Made by a program: the position numbers and the translations under genes
From: Syntrophaceae bacterium
GTDB taxonomy: Bacteria > Desulfobacterota > Syntrophia > Syntrophales > UBA2192
Direction: 5' to 3'
Length of the DNA stretch: 64,000 nucleotides
Assembly (NCBI GenBank): GCA_013177795.1
Contig: JABLXY010000002.1
Coordinates: 496,001-560,000 of the forward strand
Part shown: one piece after another, positions 42,380 to 51,350 of the stretch
Layout of the letters: the number at the start of each line of letters is the position of its first letter
Numbering within the stretch: position 1 is the stretch's first letter
Notes under the pieces: generated by a model
The model's database searches: none
What the model saw: only the letters and a program-made list of their open reading frames with translations
What the model was told of the DNA's origin: nothing

Positions 42380-43129
42380 ATGGCCCGGAAGATCGCCATC
42401 ACGAACCAGAAGGGCGGCGTGGGCAAGACCACGACGGCCGTCTGCCTGGCCGCGGCCCTGCGGGCCTCCGGCAAGAGGACGCTGCTCGTCGATCTCGACA
42501 GCCAGGGAAACGCCTCGGCCGCCGTGGGTCTCATCATCGAAAACGAGGGGCCGACGCTCAAGGACCTCATCCTCGAGAAGGGCAAGGCCGCGGATTACAT
42601 CGTCGCGACGGGGTGGACCGACATCATCCCCTCCAACAACGCCCTCAAGGACGTGGAGGAGAGGCTCCTTCGCCGGCAGGCCTTCGACCTGATCAAGACC
42701 CTGCTGCAGCCCGTCGAGGACGGCTACGACTTCATCCTCTTCGACTGCCCGCCGAGCTTCAACGTCTTCACGAAGAGCGCGCTGGTGGCCGCGGGCGAGG
42801 TCCTGATTCCCGTCGATTCGGGGTTCTTCCCGCTCCTCGGGCTCAAGCAGCTGCTCGAGGAGATCGGCTACGTGAAGCGCAGCCTCAACCCCTCGCTCGA
42901 GCTGCTGGGGGTCCTGGCCTGCAAGGTCGACCGCCGCAGCAGCCTGTCGGACCAGACCTACGAGACCCTGAAGAGCCACTTCCCCGACAAGCTCTTCCGG
43001 ACCGTCATCCGGGTCAACGTGGACATCGTGAGGGCCCAGATCGCCCAGCAGAACCTCTTCGAGTACAGCCCGTCGAGCAAGGGCGCCGAAGACTTCCTTG
43101 CCCTCGCACAGGAGATCATCCATGGCTAA
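42380..43129 (+). CDS. ParA-family ATPase (orphan)
   Basis: A 249-residue deviant Walker ATPase: NQKGGVGKTTTAVCLAAAL (Walker A with the signature first Lys), LVDLDSQGNASAA (A'), and FILFDCPPSFNVFTKSAL (Walker B). The fold and length fit small plasmid- or cargo-type ParA. There is no ParB or parS-like cluster beside it; its last 8 bases overlap the start of a small Pro/Ala-rich gene. By analogy with ParC, PpfA or McdA it may place a cytoplasmic cargo using the partner as adaptor. A GGGGGGG run precedes the ATG at 42380. Confidence 0.85.
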   Translation: MARKIAITNQKGGVGKTTTAVCLAAALRASGKRTLLVDLDSQGNASAAVGLIIENEGPTLKDLILEKGKAADYIVATGWTDIIPSNNALKDVEERLLRRQAFDLIKTLLQPVEDGYDFILFDCPPSFNVFTKSALVAAGEVLIPVDSGFFPLLGLKQLLEEIGYVKRSLNPSLELLGVLACKVDRRSSLSDQTYETLKSHFPDKLFRTVIRVNVDIVRAQIAQQNLFEYSPSSKGAEDFLALAQEIIHG

Positions 43130-43529
43130 GAAGAGCCGCACCGACATCATGGAAAAGCTCAGCGCCCTGAAGCCCAGCGAACCGACCCGGACGAGGGGCA
43201 AGACCGCCCGCAAGCCTGCGGCAGGGCCGGCCCGGGCGCAGAAGGCCAACCCCCCGAAGACGTCCAGGCCCGCCGCCCCGTCCGGGATGCCGAAGATGCA
43301 GCCCCCGCCCGGCGCGCCGAAACCCGACACCCCGCCGCGCGCGGAGCCCTCTCTGCCGGGCGTCGGCGGCTACACGGCCTTCGGGGACGTCTCGAGGATC
43401 TACCTGAACGTTTATGAAAACTGGCTGCAGATCATCCGCAACTGCAGCGGGATGGCGGCCGACTGCAACAGCATCATCCTGAGAAGCCTCACCTACTTCA
43501 TGCGCCCCGGCCGGTGGGGACGCTTCTGA
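43122..43529 (+). CDS. ParA-associated Pro/Ala-rich protein
   Basis: A 135-residue protein: a short basic N-terminus (AKKSRTDIMEKLSALKPSEP), a disordered Pro/Ala/Lys stretch (25-85), and a conserved-looking C-terminal helix region (IYLNVYENWLQIIRNCSGMA, then CNSIILRSLTYFMRP). It overlaps the ParA stop by 8 bases, so the two are translated together. A basic N-terminus that could trigger a ParA ATPase, a linker and a cargo-binding end is what one expects of a ParA adaptor; this is inference. Confidence 0.6.
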   Translation: MAKKSRTDIMEKLSALKPSEPTRTRGKTARKPAAGPARAQKANPPKTSRPAAPSGMPKMQPPPGAPKPDTPPRAEPSLPGVGGYTAFGDVSRIYLNVYENWLQIIRNCSGMAADCNSIILRSLTYFMRPGRWGRF

Positions 43530-43560
43530 CCCGCCCGGACGGCCGATGCGGATCGGCAGG

Positions 43561-43589
43561 GGGCCGCCCGCCCGACGGGCGGCCCTTTT
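43561..43589 (+). terminator. Terminator after the ParA pair
   Basis: GGGCCGCCCG and CGGGCGGCCC form a 10-bp stem with a 5-base loop followed by TTTT. Confidence 0.82.
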
Positions 43590-43695
43590 CCGCGTCGCCG
43601 GTTGCGTGTCGGCTTCGCCCCTGCGAAAAGAGTCGTTGCGCGAGGGGCGGGGAAGTGGTAAAAACGGCAAGACATCACGAAGACCGGGAGGGATC

Positions 43696-43971
43696 ATGCC
43701 CGATTACTGGATCAAGATCACCGAGCGCGAGGAAGAGGACATCCGTCACCACCACTACCTCATCGAGGCCAAGGACGAGAAAGAGGCCCGGAAACTCGCG
43801 CTGCGGTTCATGGAACGCTTCATCGACGACGACGAGAACCCCGAGAAGATCGACGACGGGTACTCTTTCTACAACAACGCCATCCTCGTGAAGCTCTCCG
43901 ACGTCAGGGAAACGACGAAGGAGCAGTTCAAGGAATTCCTGCTGAAGACCCACACGATCAACCTGGCCTGA
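43696..43971 (+). CDS. Hypothetical acidic protein, 91 residues
   Basis: A small cytosolic protein beginning MPDYWIKITEREEEDIRHHH. It is acidic with a run of three His and the helix EKEARKLALRFMERFIDDDE. No signal or known motif. The ATG follows GGGAGG. It forms a single-gene unit closed by a terminator. Confidence 0.55.
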   Translation: MPDYWIKITEREEEDIRHHHYLIEAKDEKEARKLALRFMERFIDDDENPEKIDDGYSFYNNAILVKLSDVRETTKEQFKEFLLKTHTINLA

Positions 43972-44007
43972 CGGCCTTCCGGGCGAGGGGGACGGCGGCG
44001 AAAACGG

Positions 44008-44032
44008 GCGGCCTGCGGGCCGCTCTTTTTTT
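44008..44032 (+). terminator. Terminator after the 91-residue gene
   Basis: GCGGCC pairs with GGCCGC around a short loop and is followed by T-C and seven T. Confidence 0.8.
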
Positions 44033-44176
44033 GTCCTGCCGGCGACGTATGCGGGTAGCGGGGCCGGATTCCCCTCAAGTTTGCTCCTGCCGGGGCGATA
44101 CAGGTATAGGCCCCGCCCGCGCTGCGGGCCGGACCCGCCGGGTGAGCCGGCAAGGGGCCGAAGGGAGAGGGCAAGG

Positions 44177-44680
44177 ATGGTCAATACCCGTGATTTCTGC
44201 GTGATCGTGGGCGATTTCAACGACGGCTTCGTCGAGATCGTCGCCGAGGCGGTTTCCGGCGCCCTCGAGCCCGGCCATCGGCTGCGCGTGCACGGCACGC
44301 CGGAGGCCGACCGGATCCTGGCGTGGGCCGAGGAGAGGCCCGTGGAGCTCTTCGTGCTGTTTCTCAACAACATGGTCTTCGGGCGCTGGGGCCGCGAACT
44401 CGAGGCCGACAGCTTCGTCAAGACCCTCATGCTGGTCAGGCACCTCAAGACCCGCCATGGCGGAGCCGTCATCACGACGGCGGCGTTCCCGGCCGAGTTC
44501 CTCTACGAGGACATCGCCCTGCGGGTCGGGGCGGACCGCTTCTTCCGGATGCCCTTCGAGATCGCCGCGTTTGCGGAATCCGTCCGCACCCTGTTCCCCG
44601 ATCGGGCACGGAGGGCCGAGGATCCCTGCACCGTCTACCGTCCAACGCTTTGGGCAGGCACTTCCGGGTTCAATGCCTGA
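44177..44680 (+). CDS. Pseudo-receiver domain protein
   Basis: A 167-residue protein with the receiver pattern: strand FCVIVGDFND, helix, strand VELFVLFLNNMVFG where the phospho-Asp would lie, strand GGAVITTAAFP, then ALRVGADRFFRMPFEIAAF. The phospho-acceptor position is Asn/Leu and the KP motif is RMP, so it should not be phosphorylated. It resembles the gene at 12365 in being a free degenerate receiver. AGGGAGAGG lies upstream of the ATG. Confidence 0.55.
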   Translation: MVNTRDFCVIVGDFNDGFVEIVAEAVSGALEPGHRLRVHGTPEADRILAWAEERPVELFVLFLNNMVFGRWGRELEADSFVKTLMLVRHLKTRHGGAVITTAAFPAEFLYEDIALRVGADRFFRMPFEIAAFAESVRTLFPDRARRAEDPCTVYRPTLWAGTSGFNA

Positions 44681-44865
44681 TTTCCACTCTGGAGGCCTCG
44701 TCCCGTGGAACCCCGCCGCAACGGCCTTGCCGCCCGCGGCTTCGAGCGGGACATCCTCGACGAGGCCATCACCCCCGGGACTTCGGCCGTGGCCGGGCCC
44801 TTCGGACGGGCACAGGCCTTGCAGCATCTCACCTTGATGACTCAAACCCCGGCAGGAGGTATTGC

Positions 44866-45339
44866 ATGAAGAGGAGCTTGTTGGTCTTTGCACTGGTCGC
44901 CGTGTTCGCTTTGTCCTGGGCCCTTGCGTGCCATGCGCAGCAGGACCCGTCCAACGTGGGAACGCCCGCCTTCAAGCCGGTATCGAGCAAGTCCGGCAAC
45001 ATGACGCTCAAGTACGGCTTCCTGGGGGCCTCGGTCTACGACAGCTCCACGAAGAAGTGGAACTTTTTCAAGATGACGACCATCACCCGCAGCAAGGTGG
45101 AGGGGTTCGTCAACCAGGTCAACGACAGCTTCGCCCTCGCCGCGGGGCTGCACAAGGTCGCGGTGTACGACTACGGCAAGCACCGGTGGGTCGTCTACGA
45201 GAAGCGCGGCGCCGACGACAGCACGGGGATGCTGAAGACGAACTTCGAGATGACGAAGGACTACGTCAAGGTGAAGACCCTCAACAGCCCGTGGATCAAG
45301 TACACGAGTGCGGCGGGCTGGCAGGAGGTGGCGAAATAG
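44866..45339 (+). CDS. Small exported protein of unknown function
   Basis: A 157-residue protein with a signal peptide (1-25, ending ALACHAQ). The mature part is beta-rich (NMTLKYGFLGASVYDSSTKK, HKVAVYDYGKHRWVVYEKRG), with many Lys and Tyr. No known domain. GGCAGGAGG precedes the ATG. It is followed by a palindrome-rich intergenic stretch. Confidence 0.6.
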   Translation: MKRSLLVFALVAVFALSWALACHAQQDPSNVGTPAFKPVSSKSGNMTLKYGFLGASVYDSSTKKWNFFKMTTITRSKVEGFVNQVNDSFALAAGLHKVAVYDYGKHRWVVYEKRGADDSTGMLKTNFEMTKDYVKVKTLNSPWIKYTSAAGWQEVAK

Positions 45340-45535
45340 CGCTGCGTTGAGCAGGATTCTTCCTGCGAATAGACGGTTTTGGACCGCTCCAACGCTCGCT
45401 GCACTGCAGGCGCAAAAACTCGCCCTTCGGGCTCAAACAGTTTGCGCTGCGGCCGTTTCGCTTCGCGAAGAGCGGTTACCCAAAACGCGTCTAACCTCGC
45501 TATCCGGAATCCCGCTCAACCGCATCGTTCGGGCT
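45340..45535. repeat. Candidate interspersed intergenic repeat element
   Basis: This 196-base stretch is less GC-rich than its surroundings and contains a string of small inverted repeats (GCAGGA-TTCT-TCCTGC; CGCCCTTCGGGC; CGCTTCGCGAAGAGCG). It carries words I associate with repeated intergenic elements of deltaproteobacteria (GGTTACCCAAAACGCGTCTA). There is only one copy in this window, so the repeat nature is not shown here. No protein is encoded. Confidence 0.35.
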
Positions 45536-45571
45536 AAGGAAGGGGCGGCCGCAAGGCCGCCCCTTCCTTTT
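45536..45571. terminator. Strong bidirectional terminator
   Basis: AAGGAAGGGGCGGCC and GGCCGCCCCTTCCTT form a perfect 15-bp stem with a 4-base GCAA loop, then TT. It isolates the downstream acyl-CoA dehydrogenase operon. Confidence 0.85.
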
Positions 45572-45635
45572 GCCCGCCGTTTGTGGCAGAGTTGGGCCGC
45601 CGGGGGTGCCCGGCGGGAAAGGAGAACGAGGGGAC

Positions 45636-46907
45636 ATGTACGACTTCCTGATGACGCCGCAGCAGCGGCAGATCGTGGAGGAGGCGAGGGACCTCGTCAA
45701 GTGGGTCCCGCGGCAGATGATCCTCGACATGGACACGGATGCCATCAAGTTTCCGAAGGCGTTCCTGCAGGAGGCGGGCCGGCGAAACCTCCTGGGGTGC
45801 CGCTACCCGGTCGAGTGGGGCGGCCGGGGCATGGACTGGGTGACGACGTGCCTGCTCATGGAGGAGATCGGGACCCTGGGCTACGAGATGGCCTGCGTGT
45901 TCGGCGTGGGGGCGGAGCTCGTCTGCGACGCCATCATCCGGCACGGCACGGACGAGCAGAAGGAGCGCTTCGTGAAGCCTCTGCTCAGGGGCGAGCGCTT
46001 CGCCGCCGAGTGCCTCACCGAGCCGCGGGGCGGCTCGGACTTCTTCGGGGCCGCGACGAAGGCCGAGGACCGGGGCGACCACTTCGTGCTCAACGGGCAG
46101 AAGCGGTTCATCGTGGGGGCCGAGGGGGCGGACTTCTTCCTCGTCTACGCCCGGACGAACCCGGCCGCGAAGCCCCAGGATGCCCTGACCTGCTTCCTCG
46201 TGGAGCGCGGGCCCGGCGTCGAGACGAAGTACCTCTACGGGCTCATGGGCTGCCGCGGGGGCGGGACGGGGAGGCTCGTCTTCCGCAACGTGCGGGTCCC
46301 GAGGGAAAACGTGGTCGGGAAGGTTCACGGTGCCTACGCCGTGTTCAACACGATGATGGTCCCCGAGCGGCTGGGCACGGCGGCCATGACGATCGGCTCG
46401 GCCCGGGCGGCCCTCGACGTGGCCACGGCCTACACGACGCGCCGCAAGGCCTTCGGGCAGGTGATCAACCAGTTCCAGGGCGTGAGCTTCCAGGTGGCCG
46501 AGGCGGCCATGCTGCTCGACGCCTGCCGCGCCATGGCGCACATGACGGCCCGGGCCGTCGATGCGGGGGCGAACGAGAATCTCGTCCGCCGGCTCGTCTC
46601 GGAGTCGAAGAAGTTCATCACCGAGAGCTGCCAGAAGGCCGTGCACAACGCCATGCAGGTCATGGGCGGCATCGGCTACACGAACGTCTTCCCCGTCGAG
46701 CGGATCTTCCGAGACATCCGCCTGGCGTCCATCTGGACGGGCACGAGCGAGGTGATGTCGCTCATCACGGCCCACGAGTGGTACCGTGAGCATTTTGCCC
46801 GCAAGGGCAGGCTCCCCCGCGACTACGAGGCCGATGCGGCCGAGGCCCACGCCGCCGACGAGAAGGTCTACGACGACGAGGACATGTGGAAAAAGGGCTG
46901 GGAGTGA
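45636..46907 (+). CDS. Acyl-CoA dehydrogenase family protein
   Basis: A 423-residue flavoenzyme of acyl-CoA alpha,beta-dehydrogenation. Family marks are [40 protein letters not shown] and [20 protein letters not shown]. The base used by medium-chain enzymes (Glu in IYEGT) is Thr368 here (IWTGTSEV), but Glu244 in [10 protein letters not shown] lines up with the base of isovaleryl-CoA dehydrogenase and long-chain enzymes. It should pass electrons to ETF. AAAGGAG precedes the start. It lies 31 bases before ppnP. Confidence 0.88.
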   Translation: MYDFLMTPQQRQIVEEARDLVKWVPRQMILDMDTDAIKFPKAFLQEAGRRNLLGCRYPVEWGGRGMDWVTTCLLMEEIGTLGYEMACVFGVGAELVCDAIIRHGTDEQKERFVKPLLRGERFAAECLTEPRGGSDFFGAATKAEDRGDHFVLNGQKRFIVGAEGADFFLVYARTNPAAKPQDALTCFLVERGPGVETKYLYGLMGCRGGGTGRLVFRNVRVPRENVVGKVHGAYAVFNTMMVPERLGTAAMTIGSARAALDVATAYTTRRKAFGQVINQFQGVSFQVAEAAMLLDACRAMAHMTARAVDAGANENLVRRLVSESKKFITESCQKAVHNAMQVMGGIGYTNVFPVERIFRDIRLASIWTGTSEVMSLITAHEWYREHFARKGRLPRDYEADAAEAHAADEKVYDDEDMWKKGWE

Positions 46908-46938
46908 CCCGGCCGGAAACGACCCAGGGAGGCGGAGC

Positions 46939-47220
46939 ATGCTGAAGGTCAACGAGTATTTCGAGGGAAGGGTGAAATCCATTTCGCTCATGACGAGCGA
47001 GGGGCCCGCGACGGTGGGGGTGATGGAGAAAGGCTCCTACGAGTTCGGGACCTCCACGAGGGAGATCCTGATCGTGACAACCGGCGAGCTGAGGGTCAAG
47101 CTGCCCGGCGAGGCGGAGTGGAAGACCTTCAGGCCCTACGACCGGTTCGAGGTGGCGGCGAACAGCAAATTCCAGCTCGACGTCCCCGCCGACGCATCCT
47201 ATGTCTGCCACTACCGGTAG
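46939..47220 (+). CDS. ppnP: Pyrimidine/purine nucleoside phosphorylase PpnP
   Basis: A 93-residue single cupin of the PpnP (YaiE, DUF1255) family: [40 protein letters not shown], then [13 protein letters not shown] and YVCHYR. E. coli PpnP splits nucleosides to base and ribose-1-phosphate with broad specificity. The length is the same as in E. coli. GGAGGCGGAG precedes the ATG. It probably shares a transcript with the acyl-CoA dehydrogenase, with no obvious metabolic link. Confidence 0.9.
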   Translation: MLKVNEYFEGRVKSISLMTSEGPATVGVMEKGSYEFGTSTREILIVTTGELRVKLPGEAEWKTFRPYDRFEVAANSKFQLDVPADASYVCHYR

Positions 47221-47275
47221 GCCGGCTTCGTCCCCCGGGTGCCGCCCCGTGCGGGGAGCGGGCCCCGCCGCGCGA

Positions 47276-47845
47276 TCAGAACAAGTGCACCGACAGGGGG
47301 GCGAAGAACCCGATGAGGCCGAAGCCGATGGCCACGACGCCCAGCCCGCCCGAGAGCCACAGCAGGGCCGCAACACCGGTGATGATGTTGGCCGACGCCA
47401 GGACGATGGCGATCTGGAGGCAGGCCGACGCGAGCTCGTAATGGTGGTATGCGGCCATGGCGCGCTCGCGGCTGGTCTCGGCCGCCCTTGCCCTCTGGGA
47501 GAGTTCCTTGCGGCCTTCCTGCTTGTCCGGCTCCGAGTCGTAGATTGCGGCGGTCTTCCTCCACTCGTCGATGCGCTTCTGCAGCAGGGCGCGCTTGGCG
47601 GGCGACTTCTCGTGCTGCAGCTCCACCTCGGCGGCCTCCGCGGCCGTCCGGAGCATCGTCATGCGGATCGTCTTGGCCTGGAAGAACGCCCAGAGGTTCG
47701 ACGCCTCGATGTTGTAGCTCAGGGCCGACGTCTGTGCGCTCTTGCCGAGTGTCTCGCTGAGGGCGAGGAAGAGCGCGAGGACGGAGATGAGCAGGGCGAT
47801 TTTCTTGTGGGCAGGGTCGATGTGCCCGGAGCCGTGACCCGACAT
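47276..47845 (-). CDS. DUF4337 membrane protein
   Basis: A 189-residue protein with TM helices at about 16-34 (IALLISVLALFLALSETLG) and 140-185 (ACLQIAIVLASANIITGVAA, LWLSGGLGVVAIGFGLIGFF), separated by a charged cytosolic or periplasmic coiled coil. This is the DUF4337 pattern, with the conserved NLWAFFQAKTIR segment. The function is unknown. It is convergent with ppnP. Confidence 0.8.
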   Translation of the reverse strand: MSGHGSGHIDPAHKKIALLISVLALFLALSETLGKSAQTSALSYNIEASNLWAFFQAKTIRMTMLRTAAEAAEVELQHEKSPAKRALLQKRIDEWRKTAAIYDSEPDKQEGRKELSQRARAAETSRERAMAAYHHYELASACLQIAIVLASANIITGVAALLWLSGGLGVVAIGFGLIGFFAPLSVHLF

Positions 47846-47994
47846 GGATGAGACCTCCCGAAGGGTAATGTGCGGATTCGCTGATCCCGGCGGGAGGTAT
47901 AATCAGATCGTTGTCGCCTGTCAATGGTTTTCCGCGTTTTTCCCGCGGGCGCAGGGTGGGCCCGGACGCGGCGGCCGTCGGGGGATGCCGCCGA

Positions 47995-48834
47995 TCAGGG
48001 CGGGCCGTACTCGAGCTCGCCGCCGTCTATGACGCTGTGGTTGCCGGCGGCGTGGACGACGCGCCAGAGGACCTTCCCATCCCCCGTTTTCCAGATCAGC
48101 GTCCGGATCGGCTCGCCGGGGTAGAGGGGCCGCGTGAACCGGCAGGCGATGCGCCGTGTCCGCTCGGGCTCGCCGGGGGTGAGGCATTGCAGGAGCGCCC
48201 GGCAGGCGAACCCGAGGGTGCACAGGCCGTGCATGATGGGCTTCTCGAAGCCCGAGGCCCGGGCGAACGCGGGGTCCACGTGCAGGGCGAAGTAATCGCC
48301 CGTGAGGCGGTAGAGCAGGGGCTGGTCGGGCGAGGGACGGGCGTCGACCGCGAAATCGGGCCCGCGGCCGGGGAACTCGACGGTGCGCGAAGACCCTTCC
48401 GGGCCTCCGAAGCCGCCGTCGAGCCGGCTGAAGATGCTCATGATGTTGGTGTAGAGACGCAGCCCGCTCGAGTGGACGGTGACGCTCTCGCCGCGGATGA
48501 CGGCGCCCTTGGGCCCCTTGTCGAACATGTTCGTGATGGTCCCGTTGGTGGTCAGGGTCCCGGAGACGGGGATGGGGTTGTGGAAGAGGATCTCCTGCTC
48601 GCCGTGCAGGGCGCCCCGGGGGTCGAGGTTCGAGTGCTTCGCCACGGCCCAGAAGAAGTCGAAGATCGTCGCCACGGAGAAGGTGGGGATGACCTTGAGA
48701 TCCTTCTCCCAGGTGTACTGCAGCTCGTCGAATCCCGCCCCCACCGCGAGGGCGTAGAGGATGACGTCCTTCCAGCCGTATTCCCGGGTGATGGGGCCGA
48801 TGGGGCGGCCGATGGCCGACAGGTCGAGCGCCAT
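47995..48834 (-). CDS. MaoC-like enoyl-CoA hydratase 2
   Basis: A 279-residue protein with two hotdog halves, as in peroxisomal hydratase 2. The C-terminal half carries the hydratase motif RLTGDYFALHVDPAFARASG, then FEKPIMHGLCTLGFACRAL; the catalytic Asp and His (D-x4-H) are present, although the usual N-P after the Asp is replaced by F-A. It hydrates trans-2-enoyl-CoA to (R)-3-hydroxyacyl-CoA in beta-oxidation-like or PHA-precursor routes, in line with the nearby acyl-CoA dehydrogenase and the distant phasin-like gene. Confidence 0.85.
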   Translation of the reverse strand: MALDLSAIGRPIGPITREYGWKDVILYALAVGAGFDELQYTWEKDLKVIPTFSVATIFDFFWAVAKHSNLDPRGALHGEQEILFHNPIPVSGTLTTNGTITNMFDKGPKGAVIRGESVTVHSSGLRLYTNIMSIFSRLDGGFGGPEGSSRTVEFPGRGPDFAVDARPSPDQPLLYRLTGDYFALHVDPAFARASGFEKPIMHGLCTLGFACRALLQCLTPGEPERTRRIACRFTRPLYPGEPIRTLIWKTGDGKVLWRVVHAAGNHSVIDGGELEYGPP

Positions 48835-48988
48835 GACAAGATCCCTCCTTCCGCCTCGATCCGAAACCCGCGCCCGTCCCCGCAGCCCGTGCAGGGCCTT
48901 CGGCCGGGCGTCGCACATCCAGCCGCACTCTAGGGCGGATTGCGGTGCCTGTCAAGACGCGCCGGGGTGGCCTGCCGCCGGGCCCCGG

Positions 48989-49843
48989 TCAGGAACGGTC
49001 CTGCGCGGCGGCGCGGCGCTCCGCGGGGGCATGGCGGCCGGGCGCCAGGGCCTGCTCTTCCCGGACCATCTTCGTGAACTGGTCGGCGAAGTAGACGACC
49101 CGCTCGTTCACGGTGAACGGCCGCTCCGGGTCGTCCAGGAGGCTCGAGGCCTCGATCTCCTCGGCGTCGGGGCCGATGAACAGGCCGGTCCCGTCCCAGC
49201 GCGCGAGGTTGAATTTCCGGTACAGGGCGCCCCGGATGTCACCCGCGGGCCAGGGGTCGCCGCCCGAACCCGTACCGGGCTCCTCCGGCCCGACGATGCC
49301 CTGCCTGAGCGCCGTCTCCATCAGGGTGCCCGCCGTGCAGACCCCGCCGTCGAGGCTCGAGCACTCGGACACGAGGCCCAGAAATGCCGACATCCGTTCC
49401 CACTCCCCGCTGCTGAGGAGCTGGGCGTGGTCGCAGCGGAACTTGGCGAGGAGCGAGAGCAGGTCCCGGGTCCGCATGGAGATCATCCCGGCCCGAGCGG
49501 CCTCGTCGGCGTTCACGAGGACGGCCTGGGCCCCGGGGACGATCAGCTCGGCGAAGGCCCGGGACTCGGGGTCCGCCGCGATGCCGGCGCGGTGGACGAA
49601 GTAGTGCCGCAGCGTGCGGTCGAAGCTGTAGCCGAGCTGTTTCTCGAGGGGTGCCCGGTAGAGGGCGTCGACCCGTTCCATGACGCTGCCCGAGCCGGCT
49701 TGGAGCCCCCGGGAACTCCGGCTGACGGCGGCGGCGTATCTCTCGATGTTCTCGCGGCTCAGCGGAAGCGGCTCGTCCTTCACGCCCGAGCAGGCGGCGG
49801 CGAGCAACGCCAGGACCACGGCTGCAAAGATCCGGCAGGGCAT
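48989..49843 (-). CDS. Hypothetical lipoprotein, 284 residues
   Basis: An exported protein with lipobox ALLAAACSG (Cys18). The mature part is mostly helical (SFDRTLRHYFVHRAGIAADP; ISMRTRDLLSLLAKFRCDHA) with two further Cys (SECSSLDGGVCTAG) that could form a disulfide. No family recognised. Next to it on the same strand, 100 bases upstream, is the outer-membrane protein gene. Confidence 0.6.
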   Translation of the reverse strand: MPCRIFAAVVLALLAAACSGVKDEPLPLSRENIERYAAAVSRSSRGLQAGSGSVMERVDALYRAPLEKQLGYSFDRTLRHYFVHRAGIAADPESRAFAELIVPGAQAVLVNADEAARAGMISMRTRDLLSLLAKFRCDHAQLLSSGEWERMSAFLGLVSECSSLDGGVCTAGTLMETALRQGIVGPEEPGTGSGGDPWPAGDIRGALYRKFNLARWDGTGLFIGPDAEEIEASSLLDDPERPFTVNERVVYFADQFTKMVREEQALAPGRHAPAERRAAAQDRS

Positions 49844-49943
49844 GGGTCACCTCGCCCCGGTGTATTTCGCCGGCCGGGCCGGCAAGGGTCCGGGGGCAGG
49901 GTGATCCAGAAGCAAGAACGATGCCCCGGGCGGTCCCGGCGTG

Positions 49944-50864
49944 TCAGAATGTCCACGTCAGGGAGAGGGCCAGGATCGGCGCCGTTTCGAAGTCGTCGGA
50001 GCCCAGTTCGTTGCCGTTGCGGTCCGCGATCTTCATCTGCCCGTTGAAGGCCGCGCCCCCGTAGAGATCCAGCTTGAGGTCTTTTCCCATCCGGTACGTC
50101 AGACGTGCGTATCCCACCGTCTGGTCCAGCTCGCCGATCCCGTTCGGCGCCACACCGCTCGAGTCGAGGCGGAAACGGAACGAGCGGTAGGCGCCCCCGG
50201 CGGCGACTTCCCATTGGTCGGCCAGGCGCCACGCAAGCTCGAGACCCGCAGGCCCGGACGGGCTCGTGCGGAAGGGGTTCGTCAGCCTGAGATTGTCCGT
50301 GATCCTCCAGTCGACGGCGAGGTAGGGGAAGCCCCGGGTCTCCTCGCCGCGGTAGAAGACGCCCGCCCCGACGCCCACGGTGAGTCCGGGGCCGAAGCGG
50401 TAGGACACGGCGAACACGGCGCCGTATCCCAGCGCATCCGCCCAGTCGTCCACGCCGGACTCGCCGTACCACTCGATCTGGGGCGATACGAAGACAGACC
50501 AGCTCTCGCTCGTGCGCCAATGGACGGGGAGGCCGACGGAGAACCGGTGGATGTCGCTCCAGGGCTCCGGTCCCGCGAAGGCCGTCGTGCCGGAGAAGTC
50601 GAATTTCTCGAAATCGTAGCCCACGCTGATGCCCGCGCGGAGCGTGTTCGTGAGGGGCGTCGAGGTGTCGACGCTGAACCCGTAGCGCTGGACGCTGAAG
50701 CGTCCGCCGCGGTCGAAGTCGGACTCGAACTGGTAGACCGGCGTGACCGACAGCGAGACGGATGTCCGGCCGGCGTCAGCCGGCTGGGCAAAGGCCACGG
50801 AGGGCAGGAGCGCGGCAATCAGGGCGGCGCAGGCAAGGGCGATCCACAGTGCACGGGTCTGCAT
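49944..50864 (-). CDS. Outer-membrane beta-barrel protein, DUF6268-like
   Basis: A 306-residue protein with a signal peptide (1-26, ending SVAFAQP) and alternating amphipathic strands ([50 protein letters not shown]), ending in ALSLTWTF with the terminal Phe typical of outer-membrane barrels. It resembles DUF6268 barrels. The [15 protein letters not shown] segment near the C-terminus is common in that group. Substrate unknown. Confidence 0.7.
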   Translation of the reverse strand: MQTRALWIALACAALIAALLPSVAFAQPADAGRTSVSLSVTPVYQFESDFDRGGRFSVQRYGFSVDTSTPLTNTLRAGISVGYDFEKFDFSGTTAFAGPEPWSDIHRFSVGLPVHWRTSESWSVFVSPQIEWYGESGVDDWADALGYGAVFAVSYRFGPGLTVGVGAGVFYRGEETRGFPYLAVDWRITDNLRLTNPFRTSPSGPAGLELAWRLADQWEVAAGGAYRSFRFRLDSSGVAPNGIGELDQTVGYARLTYRMGKDLKLDLYGGAAFNGQMKIADRNGNELGSDDFETAPILALSLTWTF

Positions 50865-51009
50865 GGCGGTCTCCTTTTCGATGGGATGGCAGGTCGGTTA
50901 TACCCGGTTCGACGGCGGTATACAAGCGCGAACCGGAAAAACCCCGGGGTTGATCGGCGGCGCGTTTTGTGGGACTCTCTCCCTGGAATTCCAACCGCGG
51001 AGGCAGACC

Positions 51010-51330
51010 ATGATCGTGACCACCACGCCAGGCGTCGAGGGCAGGCCCATCCGGGAGTATCTCGGCATTGTCACCGGCGAGGCCGTCCTCGGGGCCAACA
51101 TCGTCCGGGACCTCTTTGCGGGGGTGCGCGACGTCGTGGGGGGCCGCTCGGGCGCCTACGAGAAAGAGCTGCGGCGGGCCCGCGAGATCGCCCTCCGGGA
51201 ACTCGAGGAGGCCGCCGCGGCCCGCGGGGCCAACGCCGTCGTCGGCGTGGACATCGACTACGAGGTCCTCGGCGAGAAGAACGGCATGCTCATGGTCAGC
51301 GTGAGCGGCACGGCCGTCAGGCTGGGCTGA
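51010..51330 (+). CDS. YbjQ/UPF0145 family protein
   Basis: A 106-residue protein: [20 protein letters not shown], then [40 protein letters not shown] and [16 protein letters not shown]. It is a full-length member of the YbjQ (UPF0145, putative heavy-metal binding) family, thought to form pentamers. GGAGGCAG precedes the ATG. It lies 20 bases before the aldo/keto reductase gene, so they form an operon. Confidence 0.9.
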   Translation: MIVTTTPGVEGRPIREYLGIVTGEAVLGANIVRDLFAGVRDVVGGRSGAYEKELRRAREIALRELEEAAAARGANAVVGVDIDYEVLGEKNGMLMVSVSGTAVRLG

Positions 51331-51350
51331 GAACGGGGAGGAGTCGCGAC

